Positions 52,085-63,940 of a stretch of DNA of 64,000 nucleotides are shown here, piece by piece. How positions within the stretch are numbered: position 1 is the first letter of the stretch; each line of letters begins with the position of its first letter. The stretch spans positions 9,472,093 through 9,536,092 of the forward strand of contig JAQFVV010000031.1 in the NCBI GenBank assembly GCA_028023455.1, written 5' to 3'. Both the position numbers and the translations under genes were made by a program. This stretch comes from Epiperipatus broadwayi. Lineage: Eukaryota; Onychophora; Udeonychophora; Euonychophora; Peripatidae. The notes under the pieces were generated by a model. The model saw only the letters and a list, made by a program, of their open reading frames with translations. It had not been told where the DNA came from and did not search any database.

Positions 52085-53258
52085 ATAAATTTTAAAATAT
52101 ACAAAATATCAATATATAAAAATAAATAATAGCTATAACCAGTTCAAAATATAGTCATTCTGACTAGAATTTATATGGTTAGAATTTTTTTAAAAATATA
52201 TTAAAATCTCGCCACATTAACGCTCCCATGCGAATGGCCAACTTTCCATAATATACGTATATATACAAGTTACCGTCATATTTATAAAATATGCTTCTTG
52301 AATTTTTCTTTTCTTCAAATCATTTTCCACATACAAAATAAAAACCTTGTCAGGGCAAAGGTCTCCATTAAAACTAACCAATGTTTTCCTTCATCAAGTA
52401 CTGATTTAAATCTATCCACAGAATATCATAATTTATTATACAAGAGTTGATTGATGTTCATGAAATCTTTTTTTGTTTAATGCACACTTCAAATGACCAA
52501 CGTAACTGAATCCTCACTGGCACACTGCTTATATAAAATTTTGCATTTGTTGATTTTATTCACAGCATCCTCTCCATTAATAATTCATATATCAGTATTT
52601 GGTCCTCCATTAAATGCAACATTAAAAGGAGAAGAATCCAAAGAAGCATCATACAACACAATCTGTTATTTATATAAGATAATGAAAAAACTTTTACCTA
52701 CAAAATACTAAAATATATTCCAAATTAGTCATTTTATTAGTGAATAATTATAATAATAATCTTTTGCATAACCATAGTTAAGATTTTTTTTCAGGTTATA
52801 GAAACTTTATGGTTGATATTTATTACTGATTTTGGTCACATTCTGAGATATTAAATATGCATATACAAATATGTTCTTTTGTGTAGTTATATTAAATTAT
52901 TATTCAGATAATATAACATTGTAATATAATAAAGAAAAGGATGATGTTTACACTAAAATAAACTTTAGGATTATTTATTTATTTTAAATACATTTCAGGA
53001 TCAATAAAATGACCTTTTGATTTCAATGTATATATTTTTGAAATTTGCTCATATGTAATAGAAAACTCTTAGATATAAATACATTTATCTTTTATAAGTT
53101 TAGCTAGCCGGAAATTTATTATTGATCTATTACTTATAGTCACAGTTTTTTTTTGGGTTTGATCAGTTCATAGGAAATATTAATTTAAAAAAAACAATCT
53201 CACTTCTCCAAATATGTGGAACATATGAAGGACTATTGTTCAGCATTTACTTATCGTT

Positions 53259-53303
<45 letters not shown>

Positions 53304-54945
53304 TAATAAAAATAATAAACAATGATAATAAATTATTATAAACAGTCTTTCAGTCTGCAGAAGTACTTTGGTTAATTTCTTAAACCTGCTTCAACTGCCA
53401 TTAAATTCAAAAACAAAGTGGAAGCAAACCAGTCAATTCAAATCCCATGAATTCTGTATTTTAATGTCAGCAGCTTGTCTATTTATTAAATGCACTTTAT
53501 TAACACTCATTTTATTTATATTTTTATATATAACAAATCTGCATAAAACTGTGATAATTTTAAATAATATTTTTATAAATTAAGTAATTAATCTTCACTG
53601 TGTATATGTTTCCATCAATAACAGGTCAAGAGTAGCACAAAAACTAGTTAAGACTCTATAAAATATATAGAAAATATAATTTTTATCTAACTCTCTAACA
53701 GTTTGATACTTTTCTTTAGTCCTGATGGAAGTTTTTCTCAATGTTTAACCTTTTATATTAGTATTAAACCTTTATTTTGTACTAAAATTTAATAAATTGC
53801 CGAAAAATAATTTAAAGGGAAAAGACTACCAGTACCATCTCCAAAGCAATTAACTCTGTAATACACTGAATCTCACATAAAAAGTTAATCTCAAATATAG
53901 TTTCGAAGTTTGACACTAATGTATGAACACGATTTTCTATTTAAATATTATTTGAAAGCAAGATTATTTTTAAATGAATTGGATTAAAAGCTCTTCTTTG
54001 TCTATTTAAATTAATTTATTATAAAGAGATTTTAATTAAATTATCATTAAAATCATGTACAAATTATATACAAACATGAATATCAAATCGGACATTGCAT
54101 TGAAGATTAAATAGAAATTTCAATGTGATATTCATTTGGTTTCAATGAGTTTCCAGGCTGATGATGATGTAGTTTGTAGATAAAAAAATATGGCCTATAT
54201 AGATCTGTTAACGTTTTTTTTATTAAATAATGCCATATGAAACCAAGGCCATGGGAGAATTTTAATAAAATTTTGCTTTTTTGTTAGTACAATATATGAT
54301 TTCCTATTACATACATATAAAACTGATATTTTTTAAAAAAAAAAAATATTACTTTTCTTTATAACAATTACTTTTAATACTATATAATTTAATTTAATTT
54401 TAAATATGTTTAACTTGTAATAATTATATAGTTTAATATTTGATATTTTCAATTATTGACTCTATTTTTTTTTATTTTCTCCCTCTTATTTTACGGTTCA
54501 AAAATCAAAATTAAATCATTTCCTTTATTCTGCAAAGTCGCAGTAATCTTTCCCAATTCGATTAACTTTTTTTATGTTTCGATTGTAACTTTTATTGCAA
54601 TTTTTTTCTTTTTCTTCACAGATATTAATCTGTTATTAGAAGTGAATTTAACCATACAATCATACAATATTGCAAGCAACAGTTATTTTGTAGCTGGGGG
54701 AAAAATGTTTAAAATTTAATACAAAATACAGATTATACAATTTCAAAACCGTCAATAAATATGCAATAATTAGAATTGCATTCTGAGATTTTTTTAAGTA
54801 TATTATATATATATATTAGAAATTATTTACTTTAAGGTTTTAATTTATATACTGTACATGTATATATTGAAACAACATATTCTCATTTGAAGATGGTTAA
54901 ATGATATAACTATGTCTATGTGTGTCAGTAATAAATAATAATAAT
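52085..54945. other. AT-rich spacer
   Basis: Only an AT microsatellite (53264-53301) and low-complexity frames of 71-87 codons. No gene recognised. Confidence 0.5.
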
Positions 54946-54950
54946 AAATA

Positions 54951-55490
54951 ATTAGGGATCACTTCACAGCACATATGCTAAATATATTTAAACATTTACT
55001 GAAAACTCTCCTTTCCAAACACAAAATAAAGTAATTAATAAAGCAAGTCATATATAACGTGTCTATTCTTTTATAAGCTTGTAGTTACAAAAATGCAATA
55101 CAGAGAGCATACCAATAGCTCAAACAAAATAAAGTCTTTTGAAAAGATAGAATGAATCACTTTATCTTTTTAACCTAAGCATATATGTATAGGCAAATCA
55201 AGCATTTGGAAATGTTTAACATTTCATCTAATAATAACGTATCCTAAATTACAAAAATTTTGCAAGCTTCAATCATTAAAACATCATAAAAGGAATTGAG
55301 AGTGATTATTTAATATCTTCACACCCTCATTTCCAAATTCTTAAGATTTGCCTATACATACAGCTTAGGTTAAAAAGATAGAGTGATTTATTCTATTATC
55401 TCAAAAGACATTATCTTGTGATTTGAAAGAAAAGTATTTATTAAATGTTTAAATCCATCCAGTCATGTGTAGTGGAGTGATCCTCAATTA
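54951..55490. mobile_element. Inverted-repeat element M1b
   Basis: The left arm 54951-55200 (TTAGGGATCACTTCACAGCACAT...) is complementary to the right arm 55335-55490 (...ATGTGTAGTGGAGTGATCC). Both arms share the AAAGA(C/T)...TTAACCTAAGC...TGTATAGGCAAAT block with element M1 at 38.8-40.4 kb. It is a shorter, internally deleted member of the same family. Confidence 0.65.
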
Positions 55491-56239
55491 TTATTACAGA
55501 TTAAAACATAGAGCTATATAACTAAATAACTCATAGTAATAATAATAATCGAACTGAGGATGTGACATGGTAATTGAGAAATACTGTGTCTTTCTATTTA
55601 AATATTTATTAACATGTCCAGGTTTTTTTTAAAAGTCTATCTTGCATTTTGGGTTTGAGGGTGTCCTGCATACTCACTATAATATCGATGAGTTAGTAAT
55701 ATGATTAAACAGTGCAATGACAAATACTAATTACCTTCAGTTTAAGAATTACTAACAAAAAACTGAAAAACTGCGCTTGTAAATTATATTATTTTGCTGA
55801 CAATTTCACATTAAAAACAACTTTTTTAAAATAAAAAAAAGACAAAATTTTAACAAATCATATATTTATAATAAAGACAAGTTGAATCTAATCTTTTTAA
55901 ATACACATGGCCACATACTTGTGAAAAAAATGGATAAATCTCAATATATGCATTTTGTGCAAAAGCAGCACTCATAAGTTGGGTCAGATAATAATCTTCT
56001 ACATATATACAATCAGTACTCATTTTCTATTAAGACAGCAATTCCTTAAATTTTACTGGTCATGCTAAAATCTTCTCACCCAACTATTCAACTGTCCACT
56101 TCATTGAAAAACCAATACAATGGAATGTTCAAACCCTTTATGTAGACATTACATCAATCTAATCCCTTATATTTTTGAATCATTACATATTCATATATAT
56201 TAATAAGTAATGGTCTGAATTTATACAATGATCAAATTT

Positions 56240-56530
56240 ATTTCCAAGACAATATGTAATTTGCTTACTTTGAATAATTCTTAAACATGTATGTAGAGGG
56301 ATTTGAACTTACAATTCTTCAATTATTTTTGTTTTCCAATCCATCTCGAGCAACTGAAATATGTATACTGGGGATTATCTTATCTTTTTCACATGTATAT
56401 GGTCATGTGTATCAGCTACTTGAGATGAATTGGAAGACAAATATAGACTGAAAAATCATAAGTTCAAATACTTCCACTTACATGTATATAACACATTCAG
56501 TATAAGCAAATTACATATTGCCTTACAAGC
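56240..56530. repeat. Family X-related foldback, copy 4
   Basis: AAGCAAATTACATATTG near 56502 recurs inverted near 56250 (CAATATGTAATTTGCTTAC), and GTTCAAAT(A/C) blocks near 56462 and 56300 are also inverted. The middle portion (TGTATACTGGGGATTATC...TAGACTGA) matches 59870-59955 in copy 3. The TTCAAATCC blocks resemble a B-box, so the family may be SINE-derived. Confidence 0.5.
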
Positions 56531-56534
56531 AAAT

Positions 56535-57415
56535 TATGTTTTGCTCTGGAATAGATTACATCATAATATAAGTTCAACCCACCCCTCTCTCTCTCTCTTA
56601 TATATATATATATATATTGTGCCAGTCGGATTTGTATGTTCCCGTAACAAGATCTAACATCTAGGCAAAATTACCTCAAATCCAATCATGCGCAAGATAC
56701 ACAGGTCAGGAACACTCATGAATTCTGCCCTATTTGCCTATTTCCCAGATCTATAACATTATGAGCAACAATCCTGATGACATCGATTAATTTACTTCTC
56801 ACCCGCCGGCATCGATCATCGGAGACACAAAAAGACTCTAGGCTAAACTTATATGATAGAATAACTTAATAACTAGCTATATTTTATGAGCAATGAAGGC
56901 TCGCGACCTAGCATATTAATTATGTATTGAGCGGAGATCATCTAGTCATATTTAGCATAAGTAATAACTTAATATATTATCTTAACTAAAAGAAAGCAAT
57001 GGTTCGAGTTTGATATATATATATTTAAGATTTATTAATAACAAAATTATGTTGGGTTATTTACCTGACATGAGCCTCATAAGTATTATAGATATGTGTT
57101 TGATTCATATTTAATGATAACATAAAATTTGCAGCTATGCCAATAATATATATGTGTGATTTAATAAATTAGTGCTATTGGAATACATTACTAGAATCCT
57201 ATTACACCCCCAGAGATGAAAAGAGCATTTAATTAATTTAAAAGAATAATAATTTTACAAGCAGATATTATATTTGGTTACGTTCAATATGATTATTAAT
57301 TTGGAGTTATTTAATGCGTGGGGTGGGTAATGAATAATTATATAAACGATACTAAATCTATCGCATTAATACGTATATTAAACTAATGGAAATATGTCTG
57401 TTTAAAGAAATCATT
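56535..57415. other. Spacer with CT/TA microsatellite
   Basis: (CT)n(TA)n at about 56587-56617, then moderately AT-rich sequence. A GC-richer stretch at 56670-56840 has no recognisable content. Confidence 0.45.
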
Positions 57416-57419
57416 TCAT

Positions 57420-57830
57420 TACAGCTTATGAATACTTCTGGGTGACTAATAAGACACTGAAAGGTGGTGTGTGCATGGTGGCTGATTGGGTTGGTCCAAT
57501 TATGGATCCTGGAGTGTGCTTCATAATTTTTAATAATGAAAGGGACCGATTTCCTCTGCAAACATAGGCAGGGTCGGTTTGACGAACAAAAGAGTCCAAG
57601 ATTCCCTGAAATGAAGTACAGGCAAATCATGGATGATGAAGAGTGGTCAGCAATGACTTTATTGGGCTGGTTTCCCAGATCACTCCCCATATAAAGTATG
57701 CACATTCGACCAAGTATGTCCCCAGGGTGGTTTTACAGCCTGGTTTAAGGACATTGAGAATGACGATGAGACTCAACTGCGTGAATACCTCCATGTGAGA
57801 AAGAAGAACAAATATATATATATATATATA
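57420..57830 (+). pseudogene. Unidentified decayed coding segment
   Basis: On the plus strand three consecutive frames read like real protein: ITAYEYFWVTNKTL...MVADWVGPIMDPG (57419-57565), GRFDEQKSPRFPEMKYRQIM...WFPRSLP (57567-57690) and YKVCTFDQVCPQGGFTAWF then ENDDETQLREYLHVRKK (57690-57810). Composition is balanced, with Trp, Cys, Asp and Pro, unlike AT-rich noise. Two frameshifts join them. I do not recognise the family. It could be an inactive transposon gene or an old retrocopy. The 115-codon minus-strand frame over the same bases (57358-57705) is longer but less protein-like. Confidence 0.4.
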
Positions 57831-57834
57831 CAAA

Positions 57835-59565
57835 ATGACCTTTATGCATGTAACACTTAATAATATAATATAAACAAAACTCTAAAGGTTAAAGATTATC
57901 TAACATATTTATTGCCCACAAATTATGAAATATTCAGTGTAATGATATGGCTTCACTAAGCAAACATGGGTAATAATTATATTTAAATATAAAACTAAGA
58001 TCTCAAGATCCCCCTTCCCTTTACATTATGTTACTTAATATTATTCATTACTTCTTACACATTTAATAAATCTCAATTTTGGTTAATCAATGCCCTTGTG
58101 AAAATATATAAATGATTACAAAATAAGTGGGTGGTGGTAATAGCTAAGATGGGTTTTACATATATAATATAATTTAAGAATAAAAGATAGCGCATTATTT
58201 AGGAAGGAGAATGTGAAAAACAGATGTCAAATCTGTTTTTCTACAGTAAACATGAAAAATATAATTAGTTTATTTATCTAAAATCACGAGCACCTGGGCA
58301 AGTCGAATAAGACTTGTTTTGATCAAATTATAAATTATTTACCCAGTAAATGATGGGTGGGGAAACGAAAATGAATTATATGCTTGCGATTTTAGAATAC
58401 TATTGGCATTTATTTTAAAATATAAATACATAAATGTAAATGAAAATTATTTGCCGCTTGGAATTAAAAGAAAAGGAAAAACATTTTATAGGAGGCTTAA
58501 TATAGATTAGTTATATAGAGTTATACGAATACATATTTTGAAGACATTTAAAATAGGTGATTAAAATATAAATATTACAGAGAAGGCAGGATTTAATAAT
58601 TATAAGCGGTCAAAGTTCTTTTACCTTGCTTATTTGGAAGAACGATTTCATTAGGAGTCAGTCCATCAGTATTGTTTCACTAGATCTAGGGTAGCATTAT
58701 TAATTTGAGAGATAGCATTTCACTTTCACTGGAAAAATATACATAAAGTTCAGTAGTACGGGATGCAGAGCTTCGTTCATGGGAACAGCATATTAGAACG
58801 GAGGGACAAGGCGAAATTTCCTACTCACGACACATTGAGTGAGAATTAAAACTGGCATGGAATATGTATAGCAACTTAGTTATTTAATGGTCTCCTCCCT
58901 GTGGATTCAAATCCAGCAGTATATATACTTTTATTTTGAAGCTGTAACTTAGCAACTACTGCTGGACCTGAGGTGGTTTAAGCACTTAAGTTTCATTTGG
59001 AATAGTTTGACCGGATACTCTTATCTAGTAAGATGTTTGAAACAATGCAAGTTTGTTATCAGTTTCTTGAACAATTGTTTTAAAATATATCTTATGATTT
59101 TAAAACAAGCTAGCGTGGACAATTTCCACTAATGGGTTTATTTTATTATTACCAATTCGTAATCTTTTACTTTAATCTAAGGGATCTTCTGGGTAATTGT
59201 TTTTCGATAGACTTCTTAACAAGATTGCATCATTTCTGGCTCCCAAATTATATATGAAAAAATAATAAGTTTCATATGTAATACCTTATATATATAATAT
59301 AACTATTAATTTATTCGCAATCTCCTACACTGAAATATATAGATATTTATTATTTACGCCCGTATATACATGAGAATATTATTAAATAAAATATTTTTAA
59401 ATTAAAATACATACGTGTTAATGTGATTTATGTTATAATACTAACCAAAAGAAATATATATATTATTAGCTATGTATATACGTGCGTAAAGGCGGGTTTG
59501 AATACAGTTAGGTGGTAGGAGATTGGATGTGGGCTGTGAAGCAGGATCTGAGCATCAGATCATCT
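57835..59565. other. AT-rich spacer with a few GC-richer patches
   Basis: No gene recognised. TCCAGCAGT and ACTGCTGGA near 58911 and 58956 form a small inverted repeat. Confidence 0.45.
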
Positions 59566-59571
59566 GCTTCA

Positions 59572-59599
59572 ATATATATATATATATAATATATATATC

Positions 59600-59640
<41 letters not shown>

Positions 59641-59649
59641 GTCTGATAA
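59572..59649. repeat. AT repeat with TCAGACTAT hairpin arms
   Basis: TCAGACTATATAT (59598 onward) and ATATAGTCTGA ending at about 59646 flank a pure AT tract, making a long perfect stem. The arrangement is the same as at 34738-34800. Confidence 0.8.
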
Positions 59650-60020
59650 TTTGGGAGGTTAGATTGACATAATCCAATAAGGGCTTTAAGCATTCCGTCA
59701 TTAGTTTTTCAATAAAATGAATGGTTGAATAGTTAGAAGAGTGAGAAGAGTAAAGCCTATCCATTAAAGTTTGAGGAATTGCTGCCTTAATGTAAACTGA
59801 GCACTGATTATATATGTGTGTGAGAAATTATAATCTGGCCCAACTAATGAGTGCTGGTTTTGCATGAAAAATGTATATTGGGATTCATCTATTTTCTTTA
59901 CATGTGTATCAATTGCTTGGGGTGGAGTGAATGATGAATATAGACTGAGAAATCCTAAGTTCAAATCCCTCTATGTTCGAATATAAAGCATTCAGTATAA
60001 ACAAATTACATATTGTCTCA
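59640..60020 (+). repeat. Dispersed repeat family X, copy 3
   Basis: Homologous to 51295-51680 (see copy 1) and, in its 3' part, to 56340-56530. It ends with GTTCAAATCCC...AAACAAATTACATATTG. Confidence 0.6.
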
Positions 60021-60239
60021 AGTTTTATTATTGGTAATTTTATCTATAAATAATAGAAAATAGATTTTAAAAATGTCTATTTATCAATACAATATATCAG
60101 TATCCTTGCTCTCATCGTTTAACAATTTTGAACAATCATATAAAAATATTACAGCAATTTCTTTAAATTTAAATCCTTTACTAAAGGTTAAAAATAAAAG
60201 ACATCACATGTAAAGATTATGACGCAACTTTAGCTATAC

Positions 60240-61300
60240 CAAATCCTGGATTTTACCGTTCTACAATGAAAGACTATGAAACTTGATATTCTAAATCAAA
60301 TGTCAGATGACCAACTATATCTAACAATAACTGGTCAGAAAATACTTTATGACAGATATATGAATGTTTTAACGCCAGTATTCCAAGGGAATTCTTTATC
60401 TCTTTTAAATGTTTTTTTTAAAAACAATATTTTAGCAATTCCTAAAGCAAACTGTTCTTTATCTCATTTTCAAAAAGATTTATTATATAATGCACTACGT
60501 AAACATAATATGTGAGGCACTTTATATACAATTGCTGAGCATCTGAATCAAATACAGTATATCATTTTAGAATGAGGAACAAAAAATAGATTTAAGAGAA
60601 CAATTAAAACATAAGAAAAATATGCACTTATAAACATTAAAGGGTTATTAAAAAATATGATGCTCAACTATAAACTTATGAAACCAGTTAGGACAATTAT
60701 TGGATTCCAAGCTACATATCTGAAAGATATACTAATCCCAGTCTTTAGCAACTGTTATGAATTTAAAGTTAAGCTGCATGAAAATATAAATACAAATGAC
60801 ATTCCTACTTGAGTATCAGATCAAGAGGTTGTGTTACTTTTGACTATCCACAGACTAAAATTGTGATGCTTTAATTGTAAACAAAAAGAACACATCATTA
60901 GCTATGTCCTAAACTATTACGCTCAGGAAACAATATGATTGCCACAATTTACATACAAATGCCAAAATTCAAATAAATTGGATCAATAAACATCTTATAA
61001 TAAAAATATTATTAAAAATATTATCAATACAAGTAACAATTGTACAATGAATAATGTTAATAATATTTCAAATACACTATGGCACTAAACAAAATAGAAA
61101 AAATTAATAATAAAACATTAGCAGATGAAATTATAAAACTAAATCATAATATACCAATTATGTCAATTAATAAAACAAATATAGTAATTATGGATAATAC
61201 AATCGTAAATATGTAACTACTAAACTCTAACACCAATGATCTAGATCTATCTAATAAACAAAATCTGGACCTCAGAAGAAAAAAAGGTGACAAATCTTCA
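60240..61300 (+). pseudogene. LINE ORF1 relic related to LINE-A
   Basis: Pieces in plus frames match LINE-A ORF1 in order: NPGFYRSTMKDYE, FQKDLLYNALRKHN (60470-60510), YIILE.GTKNRFKRTIK (about 60560-60610), KGLLKN, IIGFQATYLKDILIPVF (60690-60750) and CFNCKQKEHIISY (60863-60905), the zinc knuckle with its last cysteine lost by frameshift. After the knuckle the sequence is Asn- and Lys-rich, like the LINE-A C-terminus. There are many stops. No ORF2 follows before the satellite, so only the 5' part is present. It is in opposite orientation to LINE-A and clearly more diverged. Confidence 0.65.
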
Positions 61301-62492
61301 AGAAAGTGAATAAGATGATTCTGCTACTATGAAGGATAACAATAAGTAAACTAAAACTTTATTAGATATTTCATAAGATAAAGGTTTTGAAATTTCCACA
61401 CATGAAGACTTCATAATGAAAATACAATTGTGTCTTATAACAAAAACCAGATGTATCTGGCCTAAATAGGTTGGGTTTTTTTTAATTGATTGTTTTAACA
61501 ATTTTTTTAAGATTTAATGTAAATTAAACAAAAAAATTTAATATTATATAAATAAATGCAAAAAAATGTAGACTAACCTAAAAAATATCATTTCTACTTC
61601 AATTATACACTAATCAAATCTAAATGAAAATATATTATAACATCTATTTTAATGCCTCACTAAATATATATCAAGCATGAACTTATTACTGCAGTCACAT
61701 TTTCTTTGCAATTTAAATACTATATCTCTAAAGTTAAAAGTACATGTACTAATTTTTAGAGCATTTTTTTTATTAATGGTGACCTCCTTCACATAAACAT
61801 AATAATATGCTAGCCAAAACTAAATACAGTACTATAGCATCTATTTTTTCTCCATCACTAAATATCACATTTCAAACATAAATTTATGTACTGTAATTAT
61901 ACTTTTTTCATGATTTAAATATTATATCTCTGTAGTTAATTAAAAGTACATGTGTTGACTTTTTCAGAGCATTTTCCATAAATGTAATTTTTTAATTGGT
62001 TGTGAAATTAACATGTGACAGTAGTTGTGAATTAGACATGTGACAGTTTTATGAACAAACATACATTAACCAATTAACAATGGAAAAAATAAGGATTTTA
62101 TATGTATAAGATATGATCTGATCTTCCTGCTCAAACTTCATTTATGCCATCTAGTTATAACATTGTTGATGAAACAAGCTTAAGTAACGGCAATATATCT
62201 GTAACTGAAAAAAATTTTGCTTCATGTTATGACAATTTATAACACAATAAAACTCATACATGATATCAAAACTGCCACAAAAATCAAATAATCATATACA
62301 TCTCATGATTAATTTAAACTATTTTTTTGAGAAAAGAAAAATTAATAATCAAGAAAATACTTTTTTTAATATTTTTGAATATAATGTAATTAACTTTGAT
62401 TTTATATCTATATCAAATTTATAATGCATACTTAGACCAGAGGCTAAAAATCTATACACACACAAAAAAATGTATCACAATTATTAAATAAT

Positions 62493-62501
<9 letters not shown>
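61300..62501. other. AT-rich spacer
   Basis: No gene; an imperfect internal duplication (about 61640-61760 and 61835-61980, sharing ATCTCTAAAGTTAA and AGTACATGT) is visible. Confidence 0.5.

Positions 62502-62527
<26 letters not shown>
62502..62527. repeat. AT microsatellite at satellite boundary
   Basis: A pure TA tract abuts the first satellite monomer. Confidence 0.9.
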
Positions 62528-62529
<2 letters not shown>

Positions 62530-62619
62530 ACAGATGGCGTCCTACCAAAAACACCTATCAAGCGTATATTTCGTTTACATAAACGTCAGAGTAGTTAGTA
62601 TTCACTATCTCTAACTATA

Positions 62620-62677
62620 ATTCCACTTTCAGATCATGATTTCAAGCTATTTGCTATCATCAGTGAAAGACAGGAAT
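62620..62677 (-). ncRNA. Hammerhead-type ribozyme motif, satellite monomer 1
   Basis: Minus strand, 5' to 3'. The outer stem AUUCC pairs with GGAAU. A small internal loop (UGU opposite U) follows, then stem I CUUUCA/UGAAAG (6 perfect pairs), core CUGAUGA (62663-62657), stem II AGC/GCU with loop AAAUA and a U-U mismatch next to the core, GAAA (62643-62640), and a short stem III (AUC/GAU, or two pairs closing CAUG). The AUC site has cleavage predicted between 62632 and 62631. All conserved core bases are present, and the internal loop in stem I opposite loop II is the layout of natural hammerheads with a tertiary contact. Activity is not shown. Confidence 0.7.
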
Positions 62678-63028
62678 AAAGAAACTAGATCTAAATACAA
62701 ACTCTGAGCGTTTATGAAACAATTTCTATTCAGCTTGCAAGCGTGAATTTTTTAGACACGTAATGTCTTCAAACTCAGCATAGCAAACCAGATAGCTATA
62801 TGGGTCTGATCTCAGTTCAGCATCACCACATAGTAGAAGCCTCTGCAATCTATATCATTGCAAGAAAGACCTCAAAGGTACATTTATGATAAACAAAAAT
62901 GCAAGTTAAAAAACTTGCTAACGCTTGTATTTATGTCCACAGATGGCGTCCTACCAAAAACACCTATCAAGCGTATATTTCGTTTACATAAACGTCAGAG
63001 TAGTTAGTATTCACTATCTCTAACTATA

Positions 63029-63086
63029 ATTCCACTTTCAGATCATGATTTCAAGCTATTTGCTATCGTCAGTGAAAGACAGGAAT
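63029..63086 (-). ncRNA. Hammerhead-type ribozyme motif, satellite monomer 2
   Basis: Same structure as monomer 1. The core reads CUGACGA; position 7 is the one variable base of this motif, so the change is compatible with function. Confidence 0.7.
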
Positions 63087-63437
63087 AAAGAAACTAGATC
63101 TAAATACAAACTCTGAGCGTTTATGAAACAATTTCTATTCAGCTTGCAAGCGTGAATTTTTTAGACACGTAATGTCTTCAAACTCAGCATAGCAAACCAG
63201 ATAGCTATATGGGTCTGATCTCAGTTCAGCATCACCACATAGTAGAAGCCTCTGCAATCTATATCATTGCAAGAAAGACCTCAAAGGTACATTTATGATA
63301 AACAAAAATGCAAGTTAAAAAACTTGCTAACGCTTGTATTTATGTCCACAGATGGCGTCCTACCAAAAACACCTATCAAGCGTATATTTCGTTTACATAA
63401 ACGTCAGAGTAGTTAGTATTCACTATCTCTAACTATA

Positions 63438-63495
63438 ATTCCACTTTCAGATCATGATTTCAAGCTATTTGCTATCGTCAGTGAAAGACAGGAAT
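63438..63495 (-). ncRNA. Hammerhead-type ribozyme motif, satellite monomer 3
   Basis: Identical to monomer 2 over the motif, with core CUGACGA and intact stems. Confidence 0.7.
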
Positions 63496-63846
63496 AAAGA
63501 AACTAGATCTAAATACAAACTCTGAGCGTTTATGAAACAATTTCTATTCAGCTTGCAAGCGTGAATTTTTTAGACACGTAATGTCTTCAAACTCAACACA
63601 GCAAACCAGATAGCTATATGGGTCTGATCTCAGTTCAGCATCACCACATAGTAGAAGCCTCTGCAATCTATATCATTGCAAGAAAGACCTCAAAGGTACA
63701 TTTATGATAAACAAAAATGCAAGTTAAAAAACTTGCTAACGCTTGTATTTATGTCCACAGATGGCGTCCTACCAAAAACACCTATCAAGCATATATTTCA
63801 TTTACATAAACGTCAGAGTACTTAGTATTCACTATCTCTAACTATA

Positions 63847-63904
63847 ATTCCACTTTCAGATCATGATTTCAAGCTATTTGCTATTGTCAGTGAAAGACAG
63901 GAAT
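63847..63904 (-). ncRNA. Hammerhead-type motif, satellite monomer 4 (core mutated)
   Basis: The core reads CUGACAA: the essential G8 is replaced by A, which should abolish catalysis. Stems I, II and III are unchanged. Confidence 0.6.
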
Positions 63905-63940
63905 AAAGAAACTAGATCTAAATACAAACTCTGAGCGTTT

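Noticed and set aside
57358-57705. 115-codon minus-strand frame
   Set aside because: The plus strand over the same bases reads more like protein, though broken; the minus frame appears to be its shadow.
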